DNA of 64,000 bases from Halobacillus litoralis (GCF_020524025.1 NZ_JAIVKN010000001.1:248001-312000), one strand, 5' to 3'; numbered from the stretch's first letter, positions 19,145-27,840 are shown. The notes: generated from the letters alone by a model not told the origin. Translations and numbers: made by a program.

Positions 19145-20344
19145 TCACCCCTCCTGGTTAGAAAGAGATTGCAGCGTGTCTACAGCCACTTCCGCTAAGA
19201 AACGACTGCCCATCGGCAATGCTTTTTCATCCAACTGGAACCCCGGATCGTGAAGGGGTTTTTGTTCAGAAGCCTCTTCTATCTGCGTGCCGAGCCAGAT
19301 AAATGCACCTGGATAATGGAGTAAAAAGCGTGAGAAATCTTCTCCTGCAAGGGCTGGGTCTACATCTGGTGCTACATTTTCTCCAAAGAGCCGCTGAGCT
19401 GTTTTCCTGGCTTGCTGAGCATAGGCTGGAGTATTGATTGTGGCCGGGTAGCCATCTAAGTATTCAACGTCGATCTCTGCTTCAAATGCTTCAGCTGTCT
19501 GATTTAGAATGGTGTGGAAACGCTTCTTAATCATCTCTTTTACTTCTGGCTTGTACGTTCGAACCGTGCCCTCGATCGTGACCTCTTTCGGGATGACGTT
19601 ATAGCGGTGGCCGCCTTCAATTCTGCCAATCGTAACGACAGCTGAATCCAGGGGATTGACGTTCCTGCTTACGATAGTCTGTAGGCTGGAAATCATCTGG
19701 TTAGCAACAATGATTGCGTCGTTTCCTTCATGAGGCATGCTGGCATGGCCTCCTCTTCCAGTTACTGTAACAGTAAAGCGGTCGGATGCGCCCATCATCT
19801 CCTTGTCACGGATGCCCATCTTACCAACTGGAAGTGCCGGCCAGACGTGCTGTCCATAAATGACGTCCGGTTTGTATTCATCAAATACGCCGTCCTCCAT
19901 CATTGGACCAGAACCACCGATGGGGGAGGATTCTTCTGCTGGCTGAAATACGAGAAGAACCGTTCCTTTAATCCGATCCTCTATTTGTTTAAGTGCATAT
20001 CCAGCACCAAGAAGCATGGCTGTATGGGCATCGTGCCCGCAGGCGTGCATTTTTCCATCCACTTCCGAAATGTATGCATGATCGTTAGTTTCCTGAATGG
20101 GAAGAGCATCCATGTCGGCTCTTAAAGCTACGGTCTTTCCGGGTTTTCCGCCCTGGATGATGCCAAGGACACCTGTCCCGGCAAAACCACTTTTGTAGGT
20201 GATTCCGTATTCTTCGAGTTTTTGTTTTACAACCATGGACGTATTTGTTTCTTCTCCACTCAATTCTGGATATTTATGCAAATGTCGTCGTATATGGTAG
20301 ATGTCGTTTTCGATGTCGTTTATATGTGATTGTAAGGTTTCCAA
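19145..20344 (-). CDS. M20D amidohydrolase (N-acyl-amino-acid/hippurate-hydrolase type)
   Basis: 399 residues. Metal-dependent amidohydrolase with IRRHLHKYPELSGEE at the N-terminus, VALRADMDALPIQE, MHACGHDAHTAMLLGA (metal Cys/His), VFQPAEES, GRGGHASMPHEGNDAI, RYNVIPKEVTIEGTVRT and the final-ligand region LHDPGFQLDEKAL. The family removes acyl groups from N-acyl amino acids or cleaves hippurate. First gene of the minus-strand cluster. It could play the AbgB-like partner role, but its size and signatures fit single-subunit M20D enzymes better. Confidence 0.9.
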   Translation of the reverse strand: METLQSHINDIENDIYHIRRHLHKYPELSGEETNTSMVVKQKLEEYGITYKSGFAGTGVLGIIQGGKPGKTVALRADMDALPIQETNDHAYISEVDGKMHACGHDAHTAMLLGAGYALKQIEDRIKGTVLLVFQPAEESSPIGGSGPMMEDGVFDEYKPDVIYGQHVWPALPVGKMGIRDKEMMGASDRFTVTVTGRGGHASMPHEGNDAIIVANQMISSLQTIVSRNVNPLDSAVVTIGRIEGGHRYNVIPKEVTIEGTVRTYKPEVKEMIKKRFHTILNQTAEAFEAEIDVEYLDGYPATINTPAYAQQARKTAQRLFGENVAPDVDPALAGEDFSRFLLHYPGAFIWLGTQIEEASEQKPLHDPGFQLDEKALPMGSRFLAEVAVDTLQSLSNQEG

Positions 20345-20370
20345 AAGAGGACACCCCTTTATGTTATTTT

Positions 20371-20393
20371 GGACATTGTCCTTAAATGTTCCG
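20371..20393. promoter_or_regulatory. 23-bp putative operator, copy 1 (before the M20/abg operon)
   Basis: Contains the perfect inverted repeat GGACATTGTCC and, 6 bases on, TGTTCCG. It lies 27 bases before the first gene of the operon. Matches 15241-15263 at 17 of 23 positions in register; flanking ATTT on one side is shared as well. A TATAGT-like -10 lies upstream on the minus strand (about 20401-20408). Confidence 0.6.
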
Positions 20394-20683
20394 TTATTTA
20401 TGTACTATAACAAAAAACTTATGAAAATTCATTACTATATCAGATAATTTTCAGAAATTTACCTCATTTTTTCTCGTGTAAACGTCTGAATATCAAGGAT
20501 TGGGTGTTAATGAAATTTTTTTATAAATAGGAAGGTGGTCATTCATATTTATGGTGAAATAATCTTTTTCTGTAAAAGATTACTATAGAAAGGAGGGGAA
20601 TGTTTATATGAAAAGATAAGGGAATGCCTCGTGAATGAAGTTTGGGTGTGGTGCAGGGGAAGGGGGCACTTTGTGCAGTGATT
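20394..20683. other. AT-rich gap between the abg operon and the protease gene
   Basis: No gene found. It contains a ribosome-site-like AAAGGAGGGG at about 20590 followed only by three- or four-codon frames, perhaps the remnant of a lost plus-strand gene. The operon promoter probably lies in its first 60 bases. Confidence 0.4.
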
Positions 20684-20719
20684 TTAAAAAAAGCGTCCAG
20701 GGGTCTCCCTGAACGCTTT
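20684..20719 (-). terminator. Rho-independent terminator of the M4 protease gene
   Basis: Read on the minus strand: AAAGCGTTCAGGG pairs with CCCTGGACGCTTT (one mismatch), four-base loop, then T-run. Confidence 0.9.
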
Positions 20720-20752
20720 AATAGGCTTGTTCAACTTTTTTACTGTTTACTT

Positions 20753-22339
20753 TTAATAAACACCTACGTTATCCCATGCTTGAGATACTGCATTCGCTGC
20801 TGATGTACCATATAAATCCTGAGCAGATTGTTCCAATGCTTCTCTAGCATTTGTGAAACTGCTGTTCGGTGTCAGATAAACCGTCAATGCACGGTAATAA
20901 ATTTGTTCGGACTGCGCAATTCCAAGGCTGTTAATTGTATAATAAGCCGCTTTATTAGGAATTCCACTATTGATGTGGACTCCGCCCCAGTCACCAGCTT
21001 CTGTATTCGGAAGGTTCTGGTATTCATTCATATGATCTGGTTGATCGTAGGCGTTTGGATTGGATAATGAGCGGAGAGCATCTCCAGATCGACCTGGTGT
21101 GTATACGTCTTCACCCATCAACCAATCCTCTGAATCTACAAAGAAACCAAAGACGTCAGAGAATGATTCATTCAGCGCACCGGATTGGTTTTCGTAAACT
21201 AACTCAGCCGTTGTATCTGTTACCGCATGAGTCAATTCGTGAGCAACGATATCATCGGCTCCTGATAGGTAAGTGAATGTAGATCCATCTCCATCACCAT
21301 AAATCATTTGGTTCCCTGTCCAGGCCGCATTGTTGTAATTGCTGCCATAATGGACAGTAGAACGGATGTCGCCACCCTGGTTATCATAGCTCACCCGCCC
21401 AAATTGGTCATAGTAATAATCAAAGACTTCTCCAGCATAGTAATGGGCATCAACGGCAGCTTTCTGTCTCTGGCTGTAAAAGGTGTTGCCTGTGTCTGTT
21501 ACATAGTACCCAGGCAGACTGTAATATTCTCCGCCGTAGTTATCGAACGTTTCAATAACTCCGTTCATCGGTTTGGTTGTATCGAAGAGATAGTACGTGT
21601 TGTTATAGAAGTAGGTGTTCAAAGATTTTGTATCGCCAAGTACACCAGTACCTGTGCCTGTTGCTTCATGAACGACATTCATAGATTTAAGGATTTCTCC
21701 GTTTTCAGCGTTAATATAAAGCTGCCAGTTTGCAGGGTAAGGCTGAGAAAACTGCAGCTCTACGTGGTAAGCAAGTGTGTATTCTCCGTCTTCATAGTGG
21801 ACGACGAGATCAGAGTTCTCTGTCAGAGTATTAAAGTCTTCTCCTTTTAAACTCTTTTGCACATGATCGGCTTCAGAACGACTGACATCGATTTGATCCC
21901 AGGCTAAATCTAAAGCTTCTTTTTTATTAATCTCTTTCGTCTGTTTGATTTTAGAAGGGGCCTTCTCATGCAGCTCACCGTTTACCGCAGTCACATTTCC
22001 GTCTTTATCTGTGTGTACGAGAATTTTAGAATTCGCAACAGGGACCTGACCAATGAGGCGTTGGTATGTATAGTGCGTCATTCCAAGGTCATCCGTCTCA
22101 GATTTTAGCAGTTTTAAATCTTTGTTCGGCTTCAATTGGAAAGTTTTCTGGTTCTGTTCAAAGAACTCTTTTACTTCTTTTTCGGACTTTACGTTTTTTC
22201 CGTTAAAATCTTCCTTCATAAAGATGGAGGCATCCGCCTGTTGTTTCCCGTTGTTTCCTGCCTCTGCATGCGTGATTGTTCCAGTAGTTACCAGGCTTGT
22301 CCCTAATACAAAAGTAGCCATTGCATGTTTCCAATTCAT
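20753..22339 (-). CDS. Secreted neutral metalloprotease (bacillolysin/thermolysin family M4)
   Basis: 528 residues, a normal prepro-protease. Signal peptide (about 1-27, ending THAEA), a long propeptide with FTP and PepSY-like parts (about 40-220), then the mature enzyme. The zinc motif HELTH is in DDIVAHELTHAVTD, with the third ligand in GALNESFSDVFG, and the catalytic His region in GGVHINSGIPNKAAYY. Secreted to degrade extracellular protein. Single-gene unit, own terminator. A possible minus-strand promoter (TTCACA, 18 bases, TATGAT) lies about 50-80 bases upstream of the start. Confidence 0.95.
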   Translation of the reverse strand: MNWKHAMATFVLGTSLVTTGTITHAEAGNNGKQQADASIFMKEDFNGKNVKSEKEVKEFFEQNQKTFQLKPNKDLKLLKSETDDLGMTHYTYQRLIGQVPVANSKILVHTDKDGNVTAVNGELHEKAPSKIKQTKEINKKEALDLAWDQIDVSRSEADHVQKSLKGEDFNTLTENSDLVVHYEDGEYTLAYHVELQFSQPYPANWQLYINAENGEILKSMNVVHEATGTGTGVLGDTKSLNTYFYNNTYYLFDTTKPMNGVIETFDNYGGEYYSLPGYYVTDTGNTFYSQRQKAAVDAHYYAGEVFDYYYDQFGRVSYDNQGGDIRSTVHYGSNYNNAAWTGNQMIYGDGDGSTFTYLSGADDIVAHELTHAVTDTTAELVYENQSGALNESFSDVFGFFVDSEDWLMGEDVYTPGRSGDALRSLSNPNAYDQPDHMNEYQNLPNTEAGDWGGVHINSGIPNKAAYYTINSLGIAQSEQIYYRALTVYLTPNSSFTNAREALEQSAQDLYGTSAANAVSQAWDNVGVY

Positions 22340-22718
22340 AATAAAATCCCTCCAGTTTTTTGACGCAATTACAATGTATCATAATATTCTGACTTCATGT
22401 TTGTGAAAGTCAGGGGGCATAAGTCCTGCTTAAGGGCGATAAAGAAGGGGGACTTGTGAATGTAATAAATTGAATTGAAAATGGTTCAATGAACGTGTAT
22501 GAAAGCCTAGTTTTAACCATCTTTAGGGAGGATTTCCTTTTCTGGATGGCAGCTACTCTATGATATATAGAATGGAATTTTAGAAGATTATTAAACTAAT
22601 ACATTTGGAGGGGGGATAAAAGAGTTCTGTGCGGAGAAGTGCAGCGTAGTAAAATGGAAAAGGATGAACCAAGTGTTTTTTCTACCATAGAGAAGAAAGC
22701 TTAGGAGGGTGAAAAATC
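22340..22718. other. Gap between divergent protease and kinase genes
   Basis: Contains the promoters of both neighbours; no gene of more than about 20 codons with a start and ribosome site is visible. Confidence 0.4.
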
Positions 22719-23258
22719 ATGCATAGAACAAAAGTGATTACAATTGCTTCTGTTTCAGGTGGGGGAAAGACTACTATAACGAAGGAGTTACAAAAAAGGC
22801 TGAGTCACTCAGCTGCTTTGTTTTTTGATGACTACAATTTTAATGGCGCTCCTGAGGATTTAATGAACTGGGTGGAAGAAGGACCTGATTATAATCAGTG
22901 GGATTTAAAACCGCTTATAGAAGAGGTGGAGGCTTTATTGGCATGCGGGTCATCCACTGACTACATTCTGCTGGATTATCCTTTTTCTTATAAAAACGAT
23001 GCGTTAAAGAATTTTATTGATTTGTCGATTTATATTGATACTCCATTAGATATAGCACTGGCCCGGCGGCTGATAAGAGACTATGCTGAAGGCACGTATC
23101 ATGAAATACATAACGATGTAGATTTTTATTTAGAATCGGGCAGAGGTGCCTACCTGGAGATGGAAAACACCATAAAACCAAATGCAGATGTAATCGTAGA
23201 TGGATCTTTAAAAGTTGATGAAATAGCCGATGTGATTTTACCAGTAATTCGATCCTGA
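22719..23258 (+). CDS. P-loop kinase-like protein (uridine kinase-like fold)
   Basis: 179 residues. Walker A near the N-terminus (ASVSGGGKTTITKEL, residues 10-24) and a DDYNF motif like the substrate-side Asp of uridine/pantothenate kinases; IYIDTPLDIALARRLIRD resembles the lid/arginine region of the nucleoside-kinase group. The substrate is unknown. Ribosome site TAGGAGGGTG at good spacing. The methyltransferase gene follows after about 50 bases and is probably co-transcribed. Confidence 0.78.
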   Translation: MHRTKVITIASVSGGGKTTITKELQKRLSHSAALFFDDYNFNGAPEDLMNWVEEGPDYNQWDLKPLIEEVEALLACGSSTDYILLDYPFSYKNDALKNFIDLSIYIDTPLDIALARRLIRDYAEGTYHEIHNDVDFYLESGRGAYLEMENTIKPNADVIVDGSLKVDEIADVILPVIRS

Positions 23259-23311
23259 GCAATCATTTTACTGGGAATAGAGTGAATGTTCTTTCAGGGA
23301 GGCAAGGGAAA

Positions 23312-24103
23312 GTGGATGTGTATGGAACGGATTTATTTAAAGGTTCGGCTTGGTATTACTCGAAATATAGACCTATGTATCCCTCATCTCTCATTAGATT
23401 TTTAGTCGAAAGGTTTTCATTAACAGGAGAGCAGAACCTCCTTGATTTAGGATGTGGGACAGGGCAGTTTACAATAAGATTCTCAGATTGGTGTCATAAA
23501 ATAGTCGGAATAGATACAGAGCCTGAAATGATTGAGGAAGCTGAGCGCCTCCACCAGGAAATCAGGATGGGTCAGATTGATTGGTTTAATGGAACGCTGG
23601 AGAAATATAAAGCCGGACATCAGGGCCAGTTTCATCTCGTAACAATCGCGAAGGCTTTTCACTGGATGGACAGACCTGCAGTTTTAGAGGAGTTATATGA
23701 AATGATTCCGAAGGGCGGCGGGGTGGCTGTTATCGACAACTATCATCCTGATCAATCACTCAGACCGTGGCAGGTAAGACTGAATGAAAAGATAGAAAAG
23801 TGGTATGGAAAAGAACGAAAGGCAGGAAAAACGACTTATTCTCACCCGGTTATTCGTCATGAAGAAGTCTTGAAAAAATCAAATTTCGATGTAGAAGTAC
23901 ATACACTGCCTGCATACGAAATCCATTGGACCGTTGAATCAATTCTGGGAAACTTATATTCCACGTCTTATGGATCCAGACGGTTTTTAGGAGCAGATTT
24001 AAGGAAGTTTGAGCAAGAAGTCAAAGGGGCATTAATGGATATTTCGCCTGCTGATGACTTTAGGGAAACAGTGAAAATTTCAGTGAAACTTGGTATAAAA
24101 TAA
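23312..24103 (+). CDS. Class I SAM-dependent methyltransferase
   Basis: 263 residues. Motif I LLDLGCGTGQFTIRF (about 43-57), acidic end of strand 2 GIDTEPEMI, and motif around TIAKAFHWMDRP. The opening YGTDLFKGSAWYYSKYRPMYP is typical of the YcgJ/Cmo-like methyltransferase_11 group. GTG at 23312 follows AGGGAGG with nine-base spacing; an earlier in-frame GTG at 23282 lacks a ribosome site. Methyl acceptor unknown. Confidence 0.87.
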   Translation: MDVYGTDLFKGSAWYYSKYRPMYPSSLIRFLVERFSLTGEQNLLDLGCGTGQFTIRFSDWCHKIVGIDTEPEMIEEAERLHQEIRMGQIDWFNGTLEKYKAGHQGQFHLVTIAKAFHWMDRPAVLEELYEMIPKGGGVAVIDNYHPDQSLRPWQVRLNEKIEKWYGKERKAGKTTYSHPVIRHEEVLKKSNFDVEVHTLPAYEIHWTVESILGNLYSTSYGSRRFLGADLRKFEQEVKGALMDISPADDFRETVKISVKLGIK

Positions 24104-24126
24104 AAACCCCACATAAAACATGTGGG
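24104..24126 (-). terminator. Rho-independent terminator for the minus-strand small genes
   Basis: CCCCACA/TGTGGGG stem with a seven-base loop; the T-run (TTTTTATTTTA) is on the minus strand, so it terminates transcripts coming from 24606. Confidence 0.85.
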
Positions 24127-24134
24127 GAGTGTGT

Positions 24135-24257
24135 TCAGCTGTTTTTATGATTAAAGACATCTAGAAAAGCATGATAAATCTCTGTTCCTTGGTAAGAAAG
24201 AAGAGATAAAGCGGTTAATGAAAACATACCGATCATAATCATTCGAAAAAATAACAT
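24135..24257 (-). CDS. 40-residue single-span membrane protein
   Basis: A very short gene with an excellent ribosome site (AAAGGGGG, 7 bases before ATG). The product begins MLFFRMIMIGMFSLTALSLL (one hydrophobic span, residues 1-20) and ends with a polar tail containing YHAFLDVFNHKNS. It ends 9 bases before the terminator hairpin, as expected for the last gene of a transcript. It overlaps, in another frame, the end of the 24151-24606 frame, whose C-terminal part looks non-native, so this gene is the likelier coding use of the shared DNA. Function unknown. Confidence 0.6.
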   Translation of the reverse strand: MLFFRMIMIGMFSLTALSLLSYQGTEIYHAFLDVFNHKNS

Positions 24258-24606
24258 TGTTGTTTCCCCCTTTTGAGTTATATAGGAATGATGCAAACTC
24301 AAAAGGTAAAATAAAGTTATTGGACTGATAAAAGACCGGCGATAAAAAGATCAGCCTTCGGATATGCTCCACCATATCAGGAACAAAATATGAACCAGAC
24401 ATCACAGCAAGAACCCACAGCAGGATGAAACCTAACCGTACGGCCTTCTGATCATGGTGATCTGGAGAAGGGCTCAGGTCTGTTGTGAGGATATGACTTT
24501 CCTGAATTTCTCCTTCTACATAATAAGGTTGGTCATGGTGGTGCATAAACAGTAAGGAGAAACTTAATACTGCAAAGACAATTAAAATCGGCAGTCGTTT
24601 GTTCAA
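24151..24606 (-). CDS. Hypothetical membrane protein, C-terminal part doubtful
   Basis: 151 residues as an open frame. Convincing part: an N-terminal signal or span (NKRLPILIVFAVLSFSLLFM), a His-rich polar segment (about 22-55) and a second span (LGFILLWVLAVMSGSYFVP, about 58-76). I do not recognise the family. From about residue 110 the sequence is unlike a protein end and lies over a separate 40-codon gene with its own ribosome site, so either the two overlap or a frameshift has lengthened this one. Start ATG with AAAGGAGGG. Divergent from the gene at 24660. Confidence 0.55.
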   Translation of the reverse strand: MNKRLPILIVFAVLSFSLLFMHHHDQPYYVEGEIQESHILTTDLSPSPDHHDQKAVRLGFILLWVLAVMSGSYFVPDMVEHIRRLIFLSPVFYQSNNFILPFEFASFLYNSKGGNNNVIFSNDYDRYVFINRFISSFLPRNRDLSCFSRCL

Positions 24607-24659
24607 GAAAGCCCTCCTTTCTGGCGGGAATATTCTTATTATACAAGAGGTTTAGAATT

Positions 24660-24908
24660 GTGCAACATAAAACGGTCGACAAACAATTTTCTCTCTGCTT
24701 TTATAATTATGAGCATGCCTTGTCCTTTATCATTACTCTTCATAACAGGAAAAATGGGGACAAGTTAAATGCGTTTTATAATGAAAACATTTATATCAGC
24801 ACAAATAATTCAACGGTATTGCTCCGGACGGTAACTCCTGTGGAATACATAGCATTGCAAAAGCTCCTGATCAATTATGTAAGGGCTGTCAATCTTTTGG
24901 AAGATTAA
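24660..24908 (+). CDS. Hypothetical small protein
   Basis: 82 residues, soluble, no recognised domain. GTG start with AAGAGG nine bases upstream. Contains KQFSLCFYNYEHALSFI and a C-terminal helix PVEYIALQKLLINYVRAVN. Divergent from the membrane protein gene at 24606, with 53 bases between. Coding nature is supported by the ribosome site and codon use, not by homology. Confidence 0.55.
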   Translation: MQHKTVDKQFSLCFYNYEHALSFIITLHNRKNGDKLNAFYNENIYISTNNSTVLLRTVTPVEYIALQKLLINYVRAVNLLED

Positions 24909-25104
24909 GTACGCATGTAAAAAATTTTTCCTTTTCACAAGTCAAAAGGAGTAGTAAAGTATCCTTATGATTCACCTAACTAGAGAGTGCGTTTCTGCTG
25001 AATTTCTGTGCTGGCAAATGACAAATAATGGACATTGGTTAATCTTAAAAATTGGGAAATAAAGCTGGGCTTAAGCGACGTTAGAGAAGAGGGAGGAAGA
25101 ATAC

Positions 25105-25389
25105 ATGAAACAGAAAAAAGCGCTCCGGGATGACCCACGCTACCGTGTGGCGAACCGCGAAGCGCTGATAGGAGCAGGGCTTGTTCTGCTGAATTTCATT
25201 ATGTGGTTTGGTTTTGCTTATGGACTCGGGTCAAAGCCCGTTGAAGAGTACCAGTACATCTGGGGAATGCCGGCTTGGTTCTTTTATAGTTGTATCGTAA
25301 CAACGATCTCGATTATTACCTTAGTTGTGCTTGCTGTTGTGTTTCTATTTAAAGAGGTGCCTCTTGATGAGGAGGGTGATGAACAATGA
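25105..25389 (+). CDS. yhdT: YhdT family (DUF997) membrane protein
   Basis: 94 residues with two membrane spans (about 21-41 and 55-82). DDPRYRVANREALIGAGL and the GLGSKPVEEYQYIWGMPAWFFYSC loop identify the YhdT/DUF997 family, which in many bacteria is encoded directly before the pantothenate symporter PanF, as here (4-base overlap). Probably an accessory subunit of that transporter. Ribosome site GAGGGAGG. Confidence 0.92.
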   Translation: MKQKKALRDDPRYRVANREALIGAGLVLLNFIMWFGFAYGLGSKPVEEYQYIWGMPAWFFYSCIVTTISIITLVVLAVVFLFKEVPLDEEGDEQ

Positions 25390-26852
25390 ATTGGGAAGTG
25401 ATCATACCGCTCCTCGTTTTCCTTGTATTTATCTTTTTTACAGGTTTATATGCTTCGAAACATTTAAAGACAACGTCAAACTTTCTTCAGGAATACTTTC
25501 TAGGCAGCAGGCAGCTGGGCGGATTTATTTTAGCTATGACCATGATTGCAACGTACGGCAGTGCCAGCAGTTTCGTTGGCGGTCCGGGGGTCGCATATAC
25601 AATGGGACTCGGGTGGGTGCTGTTGTCGATGACGCAGCTTGCTACCGGGTATTTCGTCCTTTCGGTCCTTGGAAAAAAGTTTGCCATTATGGCACGCAAA
25701 ATCCGGGCTGTCACATTGATTGACTTCTTGAAGGAGCGCTATCAAAGCAAGTGGGTGGTAATTTTGTCTGCCCTCAGTATCATTATCTTTTTATTTTCAG
25801 CTATGGCTGCCCAGTGGGTGGGGGGAGCCAGACTTATCGAGTCATTAACAGGGCTTTCCTATACCGCAGCATTGTTTATTTTTGCTGTATCTGTTCTTGT
25901 CTACGTTATTATTGGAGGCTTCCGTGCCGTTGCCATCACAGATACCGTCCAGGGAGTGGTCATGTTTCTTGGTACACTTATTATTTTGGCTGGTACCATT
26001 ATTGCTGGAGGCGGTGTCGGAAACATTATGACAGATCTGGCTGCTGAGAACCCCGACTTGATTTCTCCCTATGGAGCTGACCGTTCGTTGACACCGCTCT
26101 TTGTATCTTCTTTCTGGATCTTAGTAGGTGTTGGTGTTGTCGGGCTTCCTCAGGTGGCCGTCAGAGCAATGTCTTATAAAAGTTCAAGAGGGATGCATAA
26201 AGCGTTGATTATCGGAACCGTCGTGGTCGGTTTTATAATGCTCGGGATGCACCTGACAGGCGTATTTGCACGAGCTGTTTTACCCGGCATTGAAGTTGGG
26301 GATACAGTCATGCCGAAAATTGCGATGGAGGTCCTTCCTCCGTGGCTTGCAGGAATAGTACTGGCAGCGCCGATGGCAGCTATCATGTCTACAGTGGATT
26401 CTCTTCTGCTTCTGGTCAGTTCTGCTATTGTGAAGGATGTTTATTTAAACTATGTAAAACCAGAAGCCAATGATCAAACCATCAAGCGTTTCAGTATGGC
26501 TGTGACGACGGTTATCGGAGTGTTGGTTTTCGCCATGGCGGTAAATCCTCCCGAACTGCTGATCTGGCTGAATTTATTCTCCTTTGGAGGCCTTGAAGCA
26601 GCATTTATATGGCCGGTCATTATGGGGCTTTATTGGAAAAAAGGAAATGCCGGCGGCGCAATTGCGTCTATTTTGACAGGCGTGTTCAGCTATATTCTGT
26701 TTCACACGTTCATGCCGAATGCTTTTGGTATGCACACCGTCGTGCTCCCTGTCCTGTTATCTTTGTTGGCTTATGTTTTAATCAGCTTATTAACAGCTGA
26801 AAAGTATGAACAGGTCCAACAAGAAGTGATTACAAAACTTTGGAGCGCTTAA
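25386..26852 (+). CDS. panF: Sodium/pantothenate symporter
   Basis: 488 residues, SSS-family transporter with about 13 spans. LQEYFLGSRQLGGFILAMTMIATYGSASSFVGGPG (positions about 34-68) is the PanF-type sodium-site region; GLPQVAVRAMSYKSS and AAIMSTVDSLLLLVSSAIVKDVY are SSS signatures. Imports pantothenate for coenzyme A. It overlaps yhdT (ATGA) and the pair forms a two-gene operon ended by the terminator at 26916. Confidence 0.94.
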   Translation: MNWEVIIPLLVFLVFIFFTGLYASKHLKTTSNFLQEYFLGSRQLGGFILAMTMIATYGSASSFVGGPGVAYTMGLGWVLLSMTQLATGYFVLSVLGKKFAIMARKIRAVTLIDFLKERYQSKWVVILSALSIIIFLFSAMAAQWVGGARLIESLTGLSYTAALFIFAVSVLVYVIIGGFRAVAITDTVQGVVMFLGTLIILAGTIIAGGGVGNIMTDLAAENPDLISPYGADRSLTPLFVSSFWILVGVGVVGLPQVAVRAMSYKSSRGMHKALIIGTVVVGFIMLGMHLTGVFARAVLPGIEVGDTVMPKIAMEVLPPWLAGIVLAAPMAAIMSTVDSLLLLVSSAIVKDVYLNYVKPEANDQTIKRFSMAVTTVIGVLVFAMAVNPPELLIWLNLFSFGGLEAAFIWPVIMGLYWKKGNAGGAIASILTGVFSYILFHTFMPNAFGMHTVVLPVLLSLLAYVLISLLTAEKYEQVQQEVITKLWSA

Positions 26853-26915
26853 TAAAGCTTGAAAAGTAATCCGGATGGTTTTTAATGGAATCATACGTAA
26901 ATTTATTCTGTATAT

Positions 26916-26947
26916 AAAAAAAGAGTCCTTGACGGGCTCTTTTTTTC
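26916..26947. terminator. Bidirectional terminator after panF
   Basis: AAAAAAAGAGTCC / GGGCTCTTTTTTT (one G-U pair), five-base loop, T-runs in both directions; also serves the convergent gene at 26997. Confidence 0.9.
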
Positions 26948-26996
26948 GCTTATGGGGATTATAATTGGTTCCCGACAGTTTGATAAAAATGCGGAA

Positions 26997-27557
26997 TCAT
27001 TTTATAGTCCGTGGCGGCGATTTAATCTCGGCACCGTTTTTGTTGTAAAAACTAAGGTGAGCGGGGAAAGGATCTTTTATATCCTTAGGAAATTTCTTAT
27101 ACCGGACAAAATTCTCATCATCTTTGACTCCTGCTGTGAAACGAAAGGGCTCATCAGCTAAATTCACAGCAAAATAATCTATCTCCAAGTCTGGGTTTCT
27201 ACCATATACTACGCCATACGTTCCTTGATTTGTTTCTACGTTTTGATAATCCACGATGTTTGTTCCATATCCAGATTGGTCCATTTTATATTTTCCATTC
27301 CAACCTTTTATCATATGGGCATAACCTATATCTTTGCTTTGAGTCTGATATAAAAGAATATAGGAACGTGTGTCATCCAGTTGTACGATCTTAATAACGT
27401 CGGGATTGATATCTTCTGAGCCTCTGTTCGACCATTCTTTTAAATTAGACTGGACAGCGTCCTGGTTATCTTCTATATGATATTGAGTTCCATAAAACCA
27501 GGAGTAACCAAACGTTAGGATGACCAAAAATGAAATCAGGTACGTTAGTTTTTTCAA
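26997..27557 (-). CDS. Hypothetical exported protein
   Basis: 186 residues. TTG start with an AAGGAGGTAG ribosome site. N-terminal signal/anchor (KKLTYLISFLVILTFGYSW, residues 2-20), then a soluble extracytoplasmic domain rich in aromatic residues. No lipobox Cys. I do not recognise the family; the domain SYILLYQTQSKDIGYAHMIKGWNGKY looks like a small beta-rich sensor of the kind found in Bacillaceae sporulation or cell-surface proteins, but this is only an impression. Confidence 0.65.
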   Translation of the reverse strand: MKKLTYLISFLVILTFGYSWFYGTQYHIEDNQDAVQSNLKEWSNRGSEDINPDVIKIVQLDDTRSYILLYQTQSKDIGYAHMIKGWNGKYKMDQSGYGTNIVDYQNVETNQGTYGVVYGRNPDLEIDYFAVNLADEPFRFTAGVKDDENFVRYKKFPKDIKDPFPAHLSFYNKNGAEIKSPPRTIK

Positions 27558-27840
27558 TAGACTACCTCCTTATATACCTTTTTTTCTTGGGAGAAGTGAT
27601 GTATGTGCACCACCTATGCGGTTGTCCTATGTACCGATGTTTGATGATATCAGGAATAGAAGGAGGACACAATCCAGTCATGAAAGGCACAAGGATGTAG
27701 AAATCTAAAGATTGGGCATGTGAATGGAGTATAAAATGGATGGAGGGCGGATTCGTCTTTATCTAAGTACAAAGAGGAAATGAATCTTGTATTTACTTCC
27801 ATCACAACTTGTGAAATAATTCACATGTGGAGGTGTTGTT

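Noticed and set aside
20590-20640. AAAGGAGGGG ribosome-site-like sequence followed by ATG
   Set aside because: All frames from nearby ATGs stop within a few codons; at most a gene remnant.
21308-21850. 180-codon plus-strand frame inside the M4 protease gene
   Set aside because: Antisense shadow of the protease gene, which has complete family motifs and its own terminator.
22620-22712. Open stretch before the kinase gene ending STIEKKA
   Set aside because: No start codon with a ribosome site in the open part; the real gene begins at 22719 with its own strong site.
27599-27700. 33-codon Cys-containing frame (MYVHHLCGCPMYRCL...) with a GGGAG before ATG
   Set aside because: Lies in the promoter region between two genes, ribosome spacing is short, the protein has no recognisable features, and no terminator follows it.
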